From Tritrichomonas musculus (taxonomy: Eukaryota > Parabasalia > Tritrichomonadida > Tritrichomonadidae), in assembly GCA_039105265.1 (NCBI GenBank), contig JAPFFF010000005.1:6309501-6373500 (forward strand): a stretch of 64,000 nucleotides of DNA, given 5' to 3'. Position numbers and translations under genes: made by a program. Of the stretch, positions 40,219 through 50,100 are shown in pieces; the stretch's first letter is position 1; every line of letters begins with the position of its first letter. The notes under the pieces were generated by a model. It was not told where the DNA came from. It saw only the letters and a list, made by a program, of their open reading frames with translations, and searched no databases.

Positions 40219-42897
40219 ATGAGTGATACTACTACAAGATTTAAAGGAGATATACAGTTTAAGATAGGGGATGCTACTCGAAAAGGTAGCCAGTTATTAA
40301 CCTTGGGTGACTTAGATAACTATGTACAGACAGGTCATTTATTTAATGAGGTCGAAGGTTTACCAGAAGTTGATATTAAAAATAAAAATATACAGTATGT
40401 ATCATTTGAGTCTTCAACAACAACTTACAATATACTTAAGTTTGTTAATTTGCCTGAAGACTTCATTAATAAGCTCAATGATATAAAAACCCAGACTAAT
40501 ATATTTAAGATAGTATTGAGGAAGAATATAGTATATGATACAAGTGGTAATTTAGTCAAGGAGTTCTACATATATGTTAAGGATGGTCAAGTATACTCTC
40601 CTTTGATAACTAAAAGTAGTAATGGATGCAGTATAAATAATAGTACCATTATGGGATATATGAATATAGCTTTTGATAGTAAACTAGACTTCAACCCATA
40701 TACCTTGTGGCTGAATGGGGAGTTGAGCATAATGAATGAATATATAACTGATTCTTTACAGACAGAGAAGGCAATAAAGTGTTCTATAATAAAAGCTGAT
40801 AATGCATTAAGTTTACGTAAAAGCGATGTACTATACTTATATAAGCCTACATCAACTAGTCAGGTTGTGATAGATAACAAGAAGTATTGGTTACTTCAAT
40901 GGAACATAGATACTGGATATACTATACCTAATGACTTAGAGTTTAGGTTTAATGAGTATTGTTTTGGTAATAAGTGGTTTTTATCATGGGATGGTACAAA
41001 ATGGGTAGGTGATAACATACAAGGTCATATCAATGGTAGATTAGTTAATGGATTAAATAAGGAGAATGAGTATGGTGAAGATGGTACCTACATACAAGTC
41101 AAGAGGAGTGAGAGGAACATGAAACTGATTAATAAGCCTAATGACTACTCTCCTGATAACATACTACATTACATGATTCATGGAGGTAAGTGTAAAATAG
41201 ACTGTTTTGTAAAATTAAAGACAGGGGAGATAGAACCTTTTTCGAAATATGGTCTAGGATATCAAACAAGTCAAGGAGGTACAAAAGATGGATATGATAT
41301 TGAAGCAATAAGGTGCTATAAGATGAATAATGCTACTAATAAATTAGAAACTAGTGCTATTGATGAACTCTACCTAGATATAACTCTTGAAGGTTCTAAA
41401 AATGCAAATAGGTTCTCAGTTCGACCTACTGGAAAAGAAGGCAATGGAGGAGACAAGGTATGGTTGTTCTTACATGGTGTACTTGATTCATGTGAAAAGC
41501 TTGAATATACATATGCAGCTTCGACTACTAATGACTCAAGAGATATTAAGATATATTTAGCTGATGAATATGTTGACCCAATAGATGAGGTTCATTGGGA
41601 TTCAACTACTAACCCATTCGAGTATATCATTAAGCAGCAATTTTATGAAGTATCTCCAAATCCTAATGGGGCAACAACCTTATATACTGATTATAATATT
41701 ACCTCCTCTAAGATAATTACTGCTGATAATATTACTACTATGAGGAGTGATTTAAACTTAGTTACCAACAATGTAGATGTTATTAGCTATGATGTTAACG
41801 AAATGAACACTGTTATGGAAAGCTTAAAAGGTAGAGTATCAAGGACTGAACAAGTTACTCAACATCTGGAGGATGATGTAGATAATTTGCGTATAGTCTC
41901 ATGGACAGCATTAGCTTTTGGAGTTGCAGGTACTGCTGGGTCAATAGGTTCTATTGGTATGCAGCTATTTCAAGATGGTATAAGCTTTCCTACCATAAAA
42001 GGTGGAGGATTCCTTAAAAGGTTATTCTCTCATAAGTCAACCAAAGGTATGAGTGATTTGGTTAGAAATAGCATTAACTTCATGTCAGGTACTACAGCAA
42101 GAAGCATAACCAAAGATATAACACCTATAATTACCTGGTGTGAGGAAGAGTATAAGCAACTAGATGAACTACCTTTTACTGATGAGAATGATAACCCTGA
42201 TACTGGAACCTTGACATTAAGTGGTGCTATGGATATCAGCAATATGTTTAGGGACTCACTCAAGCCTTGTTTCAAGTTGTTAGCTGAGAAGGTCAATGAG
42301 CTAGAGGCTGAGTTTGATAATTACCCTACTGTGGATGAAGCTAATGAAGGTCTAGATGTACTTATACGTAGGATAGAGACATTAGAGGGTGAAAATACAA
42401 CCTTGAAGGCTACAATCGAAGCAATGGAAACTAGATTAGCTGCTCTTGAAGGCAATACAGATAACTACTTAACTAAGGCTAATGTCATTAATGAATACAA
42501 TTATAGTAAAATCGAAACTGATATTTATGGATGGAATGACCATCAAATCGACCCTGAAGTATTTAATAAAATTTTGAGGCTTGGATGTACAATTCGTGCT
42601 TTCCGTGAATCAAACACAAATGAAAGATGGGATGGACGTTATCTTCCAGCAAAGAAGGATTATGAAATAATCGAGAAAAAGACATGGGTGTTTGTTCATG
42701 AAGATATCACAAGCAACCTGAGCATTCGCATATACTACCATGGTTACTCCGAACTAAATGATAAAATGATTTGTCAAATACATGGTTTGCCAGGTTTAAA
42801 TAGTATAATCATTGAGAGTTTGGCCATTGAAGAAGGCAGTAAATTTAATTCATATAATGTGTACTGTAAAGAAATAGTCGATGCTAAACTATCATGA
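40219..42897 (+). CDS. giant surface/fibre-like protein B of the inner element, related to A
   Basis: A protein of 892 residues starting at MSDTTTRFKG. Residues about 195-265 (VLYLYKPTST, then YWLLQWNIDTGYTIPN, then GNKWFLSWDGTKWVG) match a module of protein A, and FEYIIKQQFYEVSPNP near 475 matches its second block. A coiled coil lies near 535-575, then a hydrophobic glycine-rich segment (TALAFGVAGTAGSIGSIG) that may cross or insert into a membrane, then further coiled coil at about 700-770. The last 130 residues form a different beta-rich domain (WVFVHEDITSNLSIRIYYHG). It ends 13 bases before the right repeat. Probably arose by duplication with A, then diverged at the tips. Confidence 0.65.
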   Translation: MSDTTTRFKGDIQFKIGDATRKGSQLLTLGDLDNYVQTGHLFNEVEGLPEVDIKNKNIQYVSFESSTTTYNILKFVNLPEDFINKLNDIKTQTNIFKIVLRKNIVYDTSGNLVKEFYIYVKDGQVYSPLITKSSNGCSINNSTIMGYMNIAFDSKLDFNPYTLWLNGELSIMNEYITDSLQTEKAIKCSIIKADNALSLRKSDVLYLYKPTSTSQVVIDNKKYWLLQWNIDTGYTIPNDLEFRFNEYCFGNKWFLSWDGTKWVGDNIQGHINGRLVNGLNKENEYGEDGTYIQVKRSERNMKLINKPNDYSPDNILHYMIHGGKCKIDCFVKLKTGEIEPFSKYGLGYQTSQGGTKDGYDIEAIRCYKMNNATNKLETSAIDELYLDITLEGSKNANRFSVRPTGKEGNGGDKVWLFLHGVLDSCEKLEYTYAASTTNDSRDIKIYLADEYVDPIDEVHWDSTTNPFEYIIKQQFYEVSPNPNGATTLYTDYNITSSKIITADNITTMRSDLNLVTNNVDVISYDVNEMNTVMESLKGRVSRTEQVTQHLEDDVDNLRIVSWTALAFGVAGTAGSIGSIGMQLFQDGISFPTIKGGGFLKRLFSHKSTKGMSDLVRNSINFMSGTTARSITKDITPIITWCEEEYKQLDELPFTDENDNPDTGTLTLSGAMDISNMFRDSLKPCFKLLAEKVNELEAEFDNYPTVDEANEGLDVLIRRIETLEGENTTLKATIEAMETRLAALEGNTDNYLTKANVINEYNYSKIETDIYGWNDHQIDPEVFNKILRLGCTIRAFRESNTNERWDGRYLPAKKDYEIIEKKTWVFVHEDITSNLSIRIYYHGYSELNDKMICQIHGLPGLNSIIIESLAIEEGSKFNSYNVYCKEIVDAKLS

Positions 42898-42910
42898 GTA
42901 GGTGTCATAC

Positions 42911-43149
42911 ACGAGATTCTCAGGGCAGGTACCTGTGCCGTTTCATAGATGGGCGGTTGTGGGGTGGGGTACCTGTGCCGTTTCATTGATGGTAGGCGTT
43001 GAGGTGGGTGGGTGGGATAACATGAAAAGAAGAAGAAGTTTTTTTTTTTTATTTTTCTTTTTTATTTTTTTTTTTTTATTTTTTTTAACTAGTTCGTGTT
43101 GACGCGTGGGCAGCCTGTGCCCCGCGGAAACCGACTAGTATATACTACT
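42911..43149 (-). repeat. right terminal inverted repeat of the inner element
   Basis: Reverse complement of 30,001-30,241 with about two substitutions outside the A/T tract, whose length differs slightly. It ends ATATACTACT, next to GCATT. The frame at 42,902-43,102 across it is not a gene. Confidence 0.95.
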
Positions 43150-43803
43150 GCATTAGAGGAAATCATTAAGATATCTCTATTAAATACACATCATTTATTG
43201 ATTTATGTTACTAAAAACGGTGATGAAAACGATAAATCCTTTCAATCATTGAAGCAAATGATTCGAATGCCTTATGTCACCATTAGTGAAAAGGATTCAG
43301 TTGAATTCATTAAAACTCTCATTGCTGCAAAGAATCTATACTATCTCATTCTTCGTGAACATTTAGAAGACAAAATCATTGATGAACAACGTGAAGCTTT
43401 ATTCGATGCTTTACACATTAATGATTTCAGTAAACCTTACTTACATACAATCGTTCTATTTGATGATATTAGTAACAGTAAATTGTTTTCATCAGAGGAA
43501 TCATTCTTTAGTCAACAAATTCGTCGTTGTAGACATACAAACATTACTTACTTCTTACTCATTCAAGGATGGAAAGGCATTAAACCTCACATTAAGAATG
43601 AAATCACAACGTTATTCATATTTCCATGTTTCAACAAACAACAATTGCACTTCATTTATTCACAATCAGCGTCTAATCTAGATTTTGATGAATTCTATGC
43701 ACTATATCAACGATTGCTTTCGATCAAAAATATAAAGCCAGACAGTCATCCTTATATGTATGTAAATGTTACTGAAGGTGGTGATACAGCCATAGAGCAT
43801 TAG
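43150..43803 (+). pseudogene. second part of the outer element's packaging ATPase
   Basis: Fossil remainder of the ATPase gene cut by the inner element. A Walker B strand (TIVLFDDIS) is visible, and NITYFLLIQGWKG follows at the place of the family's sensor strand. The segment begins with the second GCATT copy. Its arginine codons (CGT, CGA) match the outer element, not the inner one. Confidence 0.75.
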
Positions 43804-43876
43804 CTCTTGACCATGTCTTCAAGAATGAACAATGAACCTTAACTAAAGTGTTTATTAACGATTTCAATCAATTGAT

Positions 43877-44176
43877 TCATTCGATCTTTAATTTCTTCAT
43901 ATTCACTCTGCAACTCATCAATTCTATCCTTAATTCATCAACAGATGAAGCTTGTTTATCTATCCTTTTCTTCGCTGCATAATCAGTTCTGAGCATTAAT
44001 GTACCTTGTATTCTAGTTATTCGATACCCATCAATCTTGAACATCTTATTCAACTTATGAGTCGTTAGTTTATCAATTTCATCCTTATTCTTCATGTAAT
44101 ATATATTGAACTCATCTGGTGTATCGAATTCTTTAATAACATTCTTAACTGGTTCCAACACCTTAATCTCTGACAT
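43877..44176 (-). CDS. small protein of the outer element
   Basis: A protein of 99 residues, on the minus strand. The middle (LTTHKLNKMFKIDGYRITR followed by IQGTLMLR) has helix-turn-strand character that could bind DNA, and the C-terminal part is a basic helix (ELRIELMSCRVNMKKLKIE). It lies between the ATPase and a small divergent gene at 44,220. Unrecognised; a regulator is one possibility. Confidence 0.5.
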   Translation of the reverse strand: MSEIKVLEPVKNVIKEFDTPDEFNIYYMKNKDEIDKLTTHKLNKMFKIDGYRITRIQGTLMLRTDYAAKKRIDKQASSVDELRIELMSCRVNMKKLKIE

Positions 44177-44219
44177 AAATATTTGGTCTTAAGTAAAAAT
44201 ATTTTTGATTTAGTTCAAA

Positions 44220-44354
44220 ATGTTGTACATCAGTGTTATATTAACATGTTTGACCGTTATTGAGTTCGCTAATCTTGTCATTAGAGTGATGAAATTGATA
44301 CCTGAACCTGATCCTGAATTGACAGATGAAATGCGTGCCCGATTGTATTCCTAA
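44220..44354 (+). CDS. tiny membrane protein of the outer element
   Basis: A 44-residue frame: a membrane-like segment (LYISVILTCLTVIEFANLVI) followed by an acidic, proline-containing tail. The ATG follows TTTTTGATTTAGTTCAAAATG, which resembles the leader of its neighbours. Too short for certainty. Confidence 0.35.
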   Translation: MLYISVILTCLTVIEFANLVIRVMKLIPEPDPELTDEMRARLYS

Positions 44355-44388
44355 TGATAATTTTCAATCCATTCATCCATTAATCATT

Positions 44389-44691
44389 CTACTTCAATAA
44401 AGGTACATTAAACATACCGGGTTTATATCTCGGATCCTCAACTTTAGCATTAACCATATTTGAATATTTACTGATTTGTCCACCAGCTTGATTAACAACA
44501 TTACCCCATTGATTTAGAACTTTACCTTTATCACCACCAATTACAGAACCAACTGCTCCTAATGCAGGCGCAACAACTGTTTGAGCTACTTGACCAACCT
44601 TTCGTGCAATCGGTAACACTTTTCTAAAGCCATTCTTAATTTTCTCACCTAATTTCTTAAACCAGCTACCAAAAGCCATTTGGTTTTGCAT
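44389..44691 (-). CDS. membrane-active-like virion protein, copy 1
   Basis: A protein of 100 residues beginning MAFGSWFKKLGEKIKNGFRK, a strongly amphipathic basic helix of the kind seen in membrane-lytic peptides and in adenovirus pVI. A glycine/alanine/valine stretch (VVAPALGAVGSVIGGDKG) follows, then a polar end. It is divergent from the major capsid candidate and shares a 40-base promoter region with it. A second copy of its first 20 residues opens the protein at 51,883. A role in escape from a membrane compartment is an inference from helix character and neighbours. An in-frame second ATG at residue 3-4 is possible. Confidence 0.6.
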   Translation of the reverse strand: MQNQMAFGSWFKKLGEKIKNGFRKVLPIARKVGQVAQTVVAPALGAVGSVIGGDKGKVLNQWGNVVNQAGGQISKYSNMVNAKVEDPRYKPGMFNVPLLK

Positions 44692-44732
44692 AAAAAATTT
44701 AATCGTTCATTCATATTTTTACTCACTCGCAA

Positions 44733-46451
44733 ATGTCGTATCAAAACGCTCAATTTAAGAATACAGGTAATGATGAAGGTGATGTTCTCGATTTCTTCAA
44801 CGATACATTACGTAATTTAGTACAGAAAAATGGTGGTGATAATACTTTCTCATTCGTTACAGAAGAATTTCAAAACAAAGATGCTCCAATGCCAATAGGT
44901 ACAAAAACTCGCATGAAATTAACTCATTCAGGTCATACAATTAGTCAAATCGAAAAAGGATTCATAACAATGAAGATCGATTTTTCAGTTAAATTTCAGG
45001 ATCCCATTTATGCTAATGCATTTGATTTAGACACTGAAGGACTCAATCGTATATTCATTGGATTCAAAGATGCTGTTGAAATCATTGAAGATTGTAGATT
45101 TTGGGTTGATGGTAAACTTGTTGAAACATATCGTCAAGATCAATTAATTCGTGAATCATTTGCATACAATGCTATCCGTGCTAGAGAAGTCAAAATTGCA
45201 TCACCAAAAGCTCATTCATTATGGGAGAAAGTTTCTAAATACTTACCGGGTGTATGTGGTGTTTACATTCCATTGAGACAATTTGCAAATAACGCTATTG
45301 TACCAGTTCAAAAGGAATTAGTTATACCATTCACTGATCAATTAGCATTACAAGCATGGCGTTTATATCCAAATCGAATTTTAGGTGAAGTTGAAGAAGA
45401 AATACGTACATCATTGGAAGCATTAGTTTGGTGTCAAGTTGATCCACTTGCCGTTGCCGATGTTTTAAGATTCATGGATTATGAAGTTAATGCACTCTAT
45501 TATACACCAACTATTTGTCCAATTACTACTCACTTTACTCAAATCAATCGTCCAGCCAAAATTGTTACCAAAATTGAAGAAAAAGATGAAGATGAAGATG
45601 GTGGAGATGGTGTTACTACATTTACTGGAGTTAGTGTTGTTGATAAGAAGTTTAATTTATGGCATATCAAACAAAATACACTTCAATTAGCCAGTAATGG
45701 ATTCATTCGAATTGCTAGAACTAATTGCGCAGGATTTGGTGTTAAGCATGAAGTTGTTTTGGGATTAATGGAAACACTTAAGGAACCAATTATTGTACCA
45801 GCTCAAGAATTAACTCGTGAAATATTTGAAGGATTACCAACTGCTAATGGTCTTGAAGTATCTAAATCTGTTCCATTAAGAAATGCAACTAATATTACAA
45901 TGATGTTCCCTCGTAATCCTAAAGATTGTACAGTATTTCAGAACATCGTTTATGAAAAATGTCAATTAACTGTCAATAAAAAGCTATACCCAGATACGGC
46001 ATTTGATACAACATTTGATGGACGATTCATTCAATATCAATTAATTGCAAATGAATTAGATGGATATATTGAAGCTACTGATGAATTCGTTAGATCAATC
46101 TCATTACCGCTTAACAAAAGTCCTGAAAATGGTGGTGCGAGATATAAAAGTAGTTCCGCTGCTGATAATACTAGCTTTGGCATTAACTTTCAACTTGAAC
46201 GAGGTAATTCTGGTTATGTGTTTGATGGAATCGATACTAGCTCTCAATCAATTACAATTACATTCAGAGGTAGTCCAATGTGTAATTTTGATACTTACTT
46301 TAATCCTGAAGTTGCTGATGACGGAACTGTTGACACTAATACTCATCCTCCTCAACCAGAAATGTGGATTTGTTCAGATACTTATTGGACTTGGTCAATT
46401 CAAGATGGTGTTAAATATCATCCAACAGGTATTCCATTAGGATATGAATGA
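44733..46451 (+). CDS. major capsid protein candidate (double-jelly-roll type) of the outer element
   Basis: A protein of 572 residues. It is rich in beta-strand segments spaced by loops, with no membrane segment or coiled coil. Landmarks include GFITMKIDFSVKF near residue 80, FIGFKDAVEIIEDCRFWVDG near 105-125, YIPLRQFANN and KELVIPFTDQLALQ near 180-205, and an acidic insertion (EEKDEDEDGG) near 285. Length, strand pattern and position beside a minor capsid candidate and an ATPase fit the double-jelly-roll major capsid protein of Polintons. The family is known to be very divergent, so the call is by context and character. The reading frame looks intact. Confidence 0.65.
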   Translation: MSYQNAQFKNTGNDEGDVLDFFNDTLRNLVQKNGGDNTFSFVTEEFQNKDAPMPIGTKTRMKLTHSGHTISQIEKGFITMKIDFSVKFQDPIYANAFDLDTEGLNRIFIGFKDAVEIIEDCRFWVDGKLVETYRQDQLIRESFAYNAIRAREVKIASPKAHSLWEKVSKYLPGVCGVYIPLRQFANNAIVPVQKELVIPFTDQLALQAWRLYPNRILGEVEEEIRTSLEALVWCQVDPLAVADVLRFMDYEVNALYYTPTICPITTHFTQINRPAKIVTKIEEKDEDEDGGDGVTTFTGVSVVDKKFNLWHIKQNTLQLASNGFIRIARTNCAGFGVKHEVVLGLMETLKEPIIVPAQELTREIFEGLPTANGLEVSKSVPLRNATNITMMFPRNPKDCTVFQNIVYEKCQLTVNKKLYPDTAFDTTFDGRFIQYQLIANELDGYIEATDEFVRSISLPLNKSPENGGARYKSSSAADNTSFGINFQLERGNSGYVFDGIDTSSQSITITFRGSPMCNFDTYFNPEVADDGTVDTNTHPPQPEMWICSDTYWTWSIQDGVKYHPTGIPLGYE

Positions 46452-46517
46452 GTTTCCTTTAGACGTTGTCCATGAATTAACCCAATACATCCTTTAATAT
46501 ATTTTTGTTTATCGTAA

Positions 46518-47006
46518 ATGTCAATTCGACGTAATCCAAGTAAATTAAGGAATATATCTTCAAATTTTAATCCTAAACGTGGCCACACAATTGATGATGC
46601 TATTGATTTAAACGGTGATGGGATCATTAATGAGTACGAAAGACAAATGGCTAATATTCAAAACACTGATCCGGTCATTAAAACATACTACATTACTCGT
46701 GATTATGAAAACACATTACCGCCTGAATTTGTGAACTCCAATAATGATAGATATATTTCATTTCAATACTGCAGAGCTACATGCAAGCATTATTTAGATG
46801 GTGAAACTGAAGTTCATTGTTCATTTATTTCACGTGATGAATATTGTGATTCATTAGTTTGGTACGCTAATTTAGTTCCACCTGATGATAACCGAAAATA
46901 TGAAATCATTTCACGTAGTAATACATTCAAAGTTTGGTTCACTGATGCAGAAGGTAAACGTATTACACCAGATAACTTCACATTGTTCCTCAAGTTAGAG
47001 TACTAG
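46518..47006 (+). CDS. minor capsid (penton-like) candidate of the outer element
   Basis: A protein of 162 residues right after the major capsid candidate. Residues about 24-45 hold a calcium-loop-like TIDDAIDLNGDGIINEYE. Residues about 55-162 look like a single jelly roll: YITRDYENTLP, then RYISFQYCRATCKHYL, then EVHCSFISRDEYCDSLVWY, ending FTLFLKLEY. A single-jelly-roll protein encoded next to the major capsid gene is the usual penton in Polintons and virophages. Capsid role is inferred. The leader TTTTTGTTTATCGTAAATG matches the element's start motif. Confidence 0.55.
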   Translation: MSIRRNPSKLRNISSNFNPKRGHTIDDAIDLNGDGIINEYERQMANIQNTDPVIKTYYITRDYENTLPPEFVNSNNDRYISFQYCRATCKHYLDGETEVHCSFISRDEYCDSLVWYANLVPPDDNRKYEIISRSNTFKVWFTDAEGKRITPDNFTLFLKLEY

Positions 47007-47153
47007 CGTAGCTTTTACGAAGTATTGACATAGAGTCTTTACGACAGTACTAGCGTAGCTTCGGAACATAGTTCCTTAGGTTTGAAAAACCGTTCTACGA
47101 AGTATTGACATGCTAATGAAATACATCGTTTATTTTTCTTTAGTGATTCACAA
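47007..47153 (+). promoter_or_regulatory. structured non-coding spacer with internal repeats, before the fibre gene
   Basis: TACTAGCGTAGCTT occurs twice (starting about 47,002 and 47,050), and TACGAAGTATTGACAT twice (about 47,018 and 47,098). Between them is a small hairpin (GGAAC...GTTCC). It ends with GTTTATTTTTCTTTAGTGAT, containing the leader motif of the element. No coding frame. Confidence 0.5.
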
Positions 47154-50100
47154 ATGACTGGAATACTTACAAAACAAAACGCTATTGATCAAGCATTAAT
47201 TGGTGGTAAAGGTGGTGAACTTACTGAAAACGGATTAATTCAATCATTACATGTTTTTCATGATGCTACATTTGATGGACCAACTAAATTTGAAGCATTT
47301 GATGGTGCTAGTGTTACATTTAAGTCTCAACCAATGTTTGAAAAAGATATAAACGTTAATGTTGATGGTGAAATAGTAACAATGGGAATACTTCAGGAGA
47401 ATGATAGAAAGCTTGAATTTGCTATTGAATGTGCATCAGATGCTATTAGTTCAGTGGATAGAAGATATGATGAAGTCATTAAAGCTTTTAATGAAAACAT
47501 TGATGATATAACTAATTCAATTAATGCACATTTGGACCAAAATCCAGATATCAACAATAACAATAACAATAATGATGCATCAACGTTTAACCTTAATGCC
47601 AAAGTAACAACTCGTGACATTAATATTGAGCCTTCACCGGAACCTGACATTGATGAAACACCAGTTACAATTAATGATGTGAATATTGTTATGGGAACTC
47701 TAAAGACAAGCATTAATGAATCGTTAACTCATTTTGAAACTAATGATCAAAACATATATCAAAAAACGTTAGAACATGATGATCAAATTAAGATTTTAGA
47801 TAAAGGATTTCATTTAGTGAATGATGCTTTGGACTCATTTAATGAATCAATCACAAACATTAATGCAGCCATTGATGAAAATGAATCTGAAATTACTAAA
47901 TTGAAAAATGATATTGTAGATATTAATGAAGACGTTGATGATCTTAATGAAACCATTTCAGTATTGAGTAACACTAAATTGAATCCATCAGATTTGGATG
48001 ATGCTAAAGATGAACTTAATGCTTCAATTAATGCTTTGAATTCAAAACTCGAATCAGATTATGCATTGAAGACTGAAGTTAATGCTGTCAATGATAAATT
48101 CAGTAATTATACAAACACTAATGATTTGAGTAAGAACTATGCATTAAAGACTGAAGTTAATGCTGTCAATGATAAATTCAGTAATTATACAAACACTAAT
48201 GATTTGAGTAAGAACTATGCATTAAAGACTGAAGTTAATGCTGTCAATGATAAATTCAGTAATTACGATACTAAGACTGAAATCAATGAATTACTAACAC
48301 CTATTAATGAAAGTTTAACATCAGCTTCATCAAACATTAAATCATTAACTGAACGAATCAATGGTTTACAATCAACAACTGATACATTAGATAACTATGC
48401 ATTGAAGACTGAAGTTAATGCTGTCGATAACAAGTTCAGTAATTACACTACTACAAATGATTTGAGTAAGAACTATGCATTGAAGACTGAAGTTAATGCT
48501 GTCGATAACAAGTTCAGTAATTACACTACTACAAATGATTTGAGTAAGAACTATGCATTGAAGACTGAAGTTAATGCTGTCAATGATCAATTTAATACAT
48601 CAATATCGACCATTAACACAACATTAACAAACAAAGCTGACAAATCATCGTTAGACACATTAGCTACAAATGATGAACTAACAACTGTTGATGATAAAGT
48701 TGATAAATTGCAATCATCATTAAAAGCATTAGTTGATCAAATTCAATTTCTTGATAGATCTCAAGAAAAACATTTAGATAATAATCCATCCATTAATTAT
48801 AGTACTAATTCTGAAATTGATGAAACTACTCCAGTAACATATTCAAGACTTCGTCGGACCAAAGGTCTTCAAAGAACTAGAGCAGCTACACAAAATATAG
48901 AAAATGAACGGTCATCCAAAGAGATAAATGATACTGTTGTAAATGATGTAATGGTTGATTGGATTACCACAATGAATGATTCATTTAACCATTTTGAGGA
49001 AAACGATGAAAATTTGATGAATAAATTCAATAATTACTATACATCTGATGAATCTGATAACAAATATGCAACCAAAAATGATATAGCTAATAATTATCCA
49101 ACTAAATCATCAATCGCATCATCACTTACTGACACAATTGGACAATTTATGAAGAATGAATTGAAATCCGTTAATTATGGTAATTTAGCCCAAAAATATT
49201 TAGATTGTATGACATTTCTTGAATCGGAATTCAATTTACAATTCAAAGATGTATTACCTAATAATGCTAAATATGTTATAATTCATTATTATGATGAAGG
49301 TAATTACGCTGGATATGTATTGGTAATTAAATGTATACCACCATATTTGGGAACATTAATGATATATTCACTTACAAGCAATAACGGTACATTAAATGAT
49401 TACAAGATTATGAATAACATTGATGTGAAAATATCTCATAATGATTCAGTCAAAAAAGATGTCATTGAAGTTCAAGCATATTATTCATTTATTGATGTAG
49501 GTCGTTATGATGATCCTATTCAAAATAGTATACTAAACAGATTTATGTATTTCAATATTGTTGAATCTGATGATGAATTAGCGTATAGTGATTTGATGGG
49601 TTCATTAATGAATTTTGGTAACACGTATAACAACGATCGATATATTAAAGCTAATTATCCAACTAAATCATCGTTATCTGAATCATTTGTGAGTATATTT
49701 ACTGAATTTATTAATCATGACAGAACTACTTACAATCATGTTAATGATTTAAAGAAGTACTTAGATTACTTTCAAATGTTAGAGGATATGACTAACTTCA
49801 GCTTTAAAGCGCCAATACCAGCTAACTCCAAATACTTAATTGCTTATTACTGTATGGCAAGATGGGATAATCTCAGTTTTATAGTAGTTGGTGATATCAT
49901 TAACGGTACAGCTAAATTCATATTATTTGATGATAAGGGAATAATGGCTAACAGTAATGGAACAATTTCATTCTTTAACAATAACGGAGTGAATGAATTA
50001 GTATTTGATACTAGTTACCCAAGAGTTGATAGAGAAGAATTTCCATGGTTTGATGATCCAGTAAATGAAGAAGATCATCCAGAAGTATATAATAACTTCA

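Larger units (their letters stand above)
30001..43149. mobile_element. inner Polinton-like element, about 13.1 kb, ends intact
   Basis: Bounded by inverted repeats (30,001-30,241 and 42,911-43,149) that start AGTAGTATAT, matching the 5'-AG ends known for Polintons, and by the GCATT duplication. Genes run mostly on the plus strand: HNH nuclease, a small minus-strand gene, a coiled-coil protein, Ulp1-type protease, a jelly-roll-like gene that looks broken, integrase, ATPase, two small proteins and two giant surface-like proteins. No polymerase B and no double-jelly-roll major capsid protein were recognised. The two repeats differ by only about two substitutions outside their A/T tract, so insertion is recent. 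It looks nearly whole, with about one or two breaks. Confidence 0.9.

Noticed and set aside
42902-43102. 66-residue frame in the right terminal repeat
   Set aside because: Reads across the repeat and its T tract; low-complexity phenylalanine run.
48057-48590. Possible CRISPR-like repeats
   Set aside because: 78-base repeats are in frame, translated and without unique spacers.
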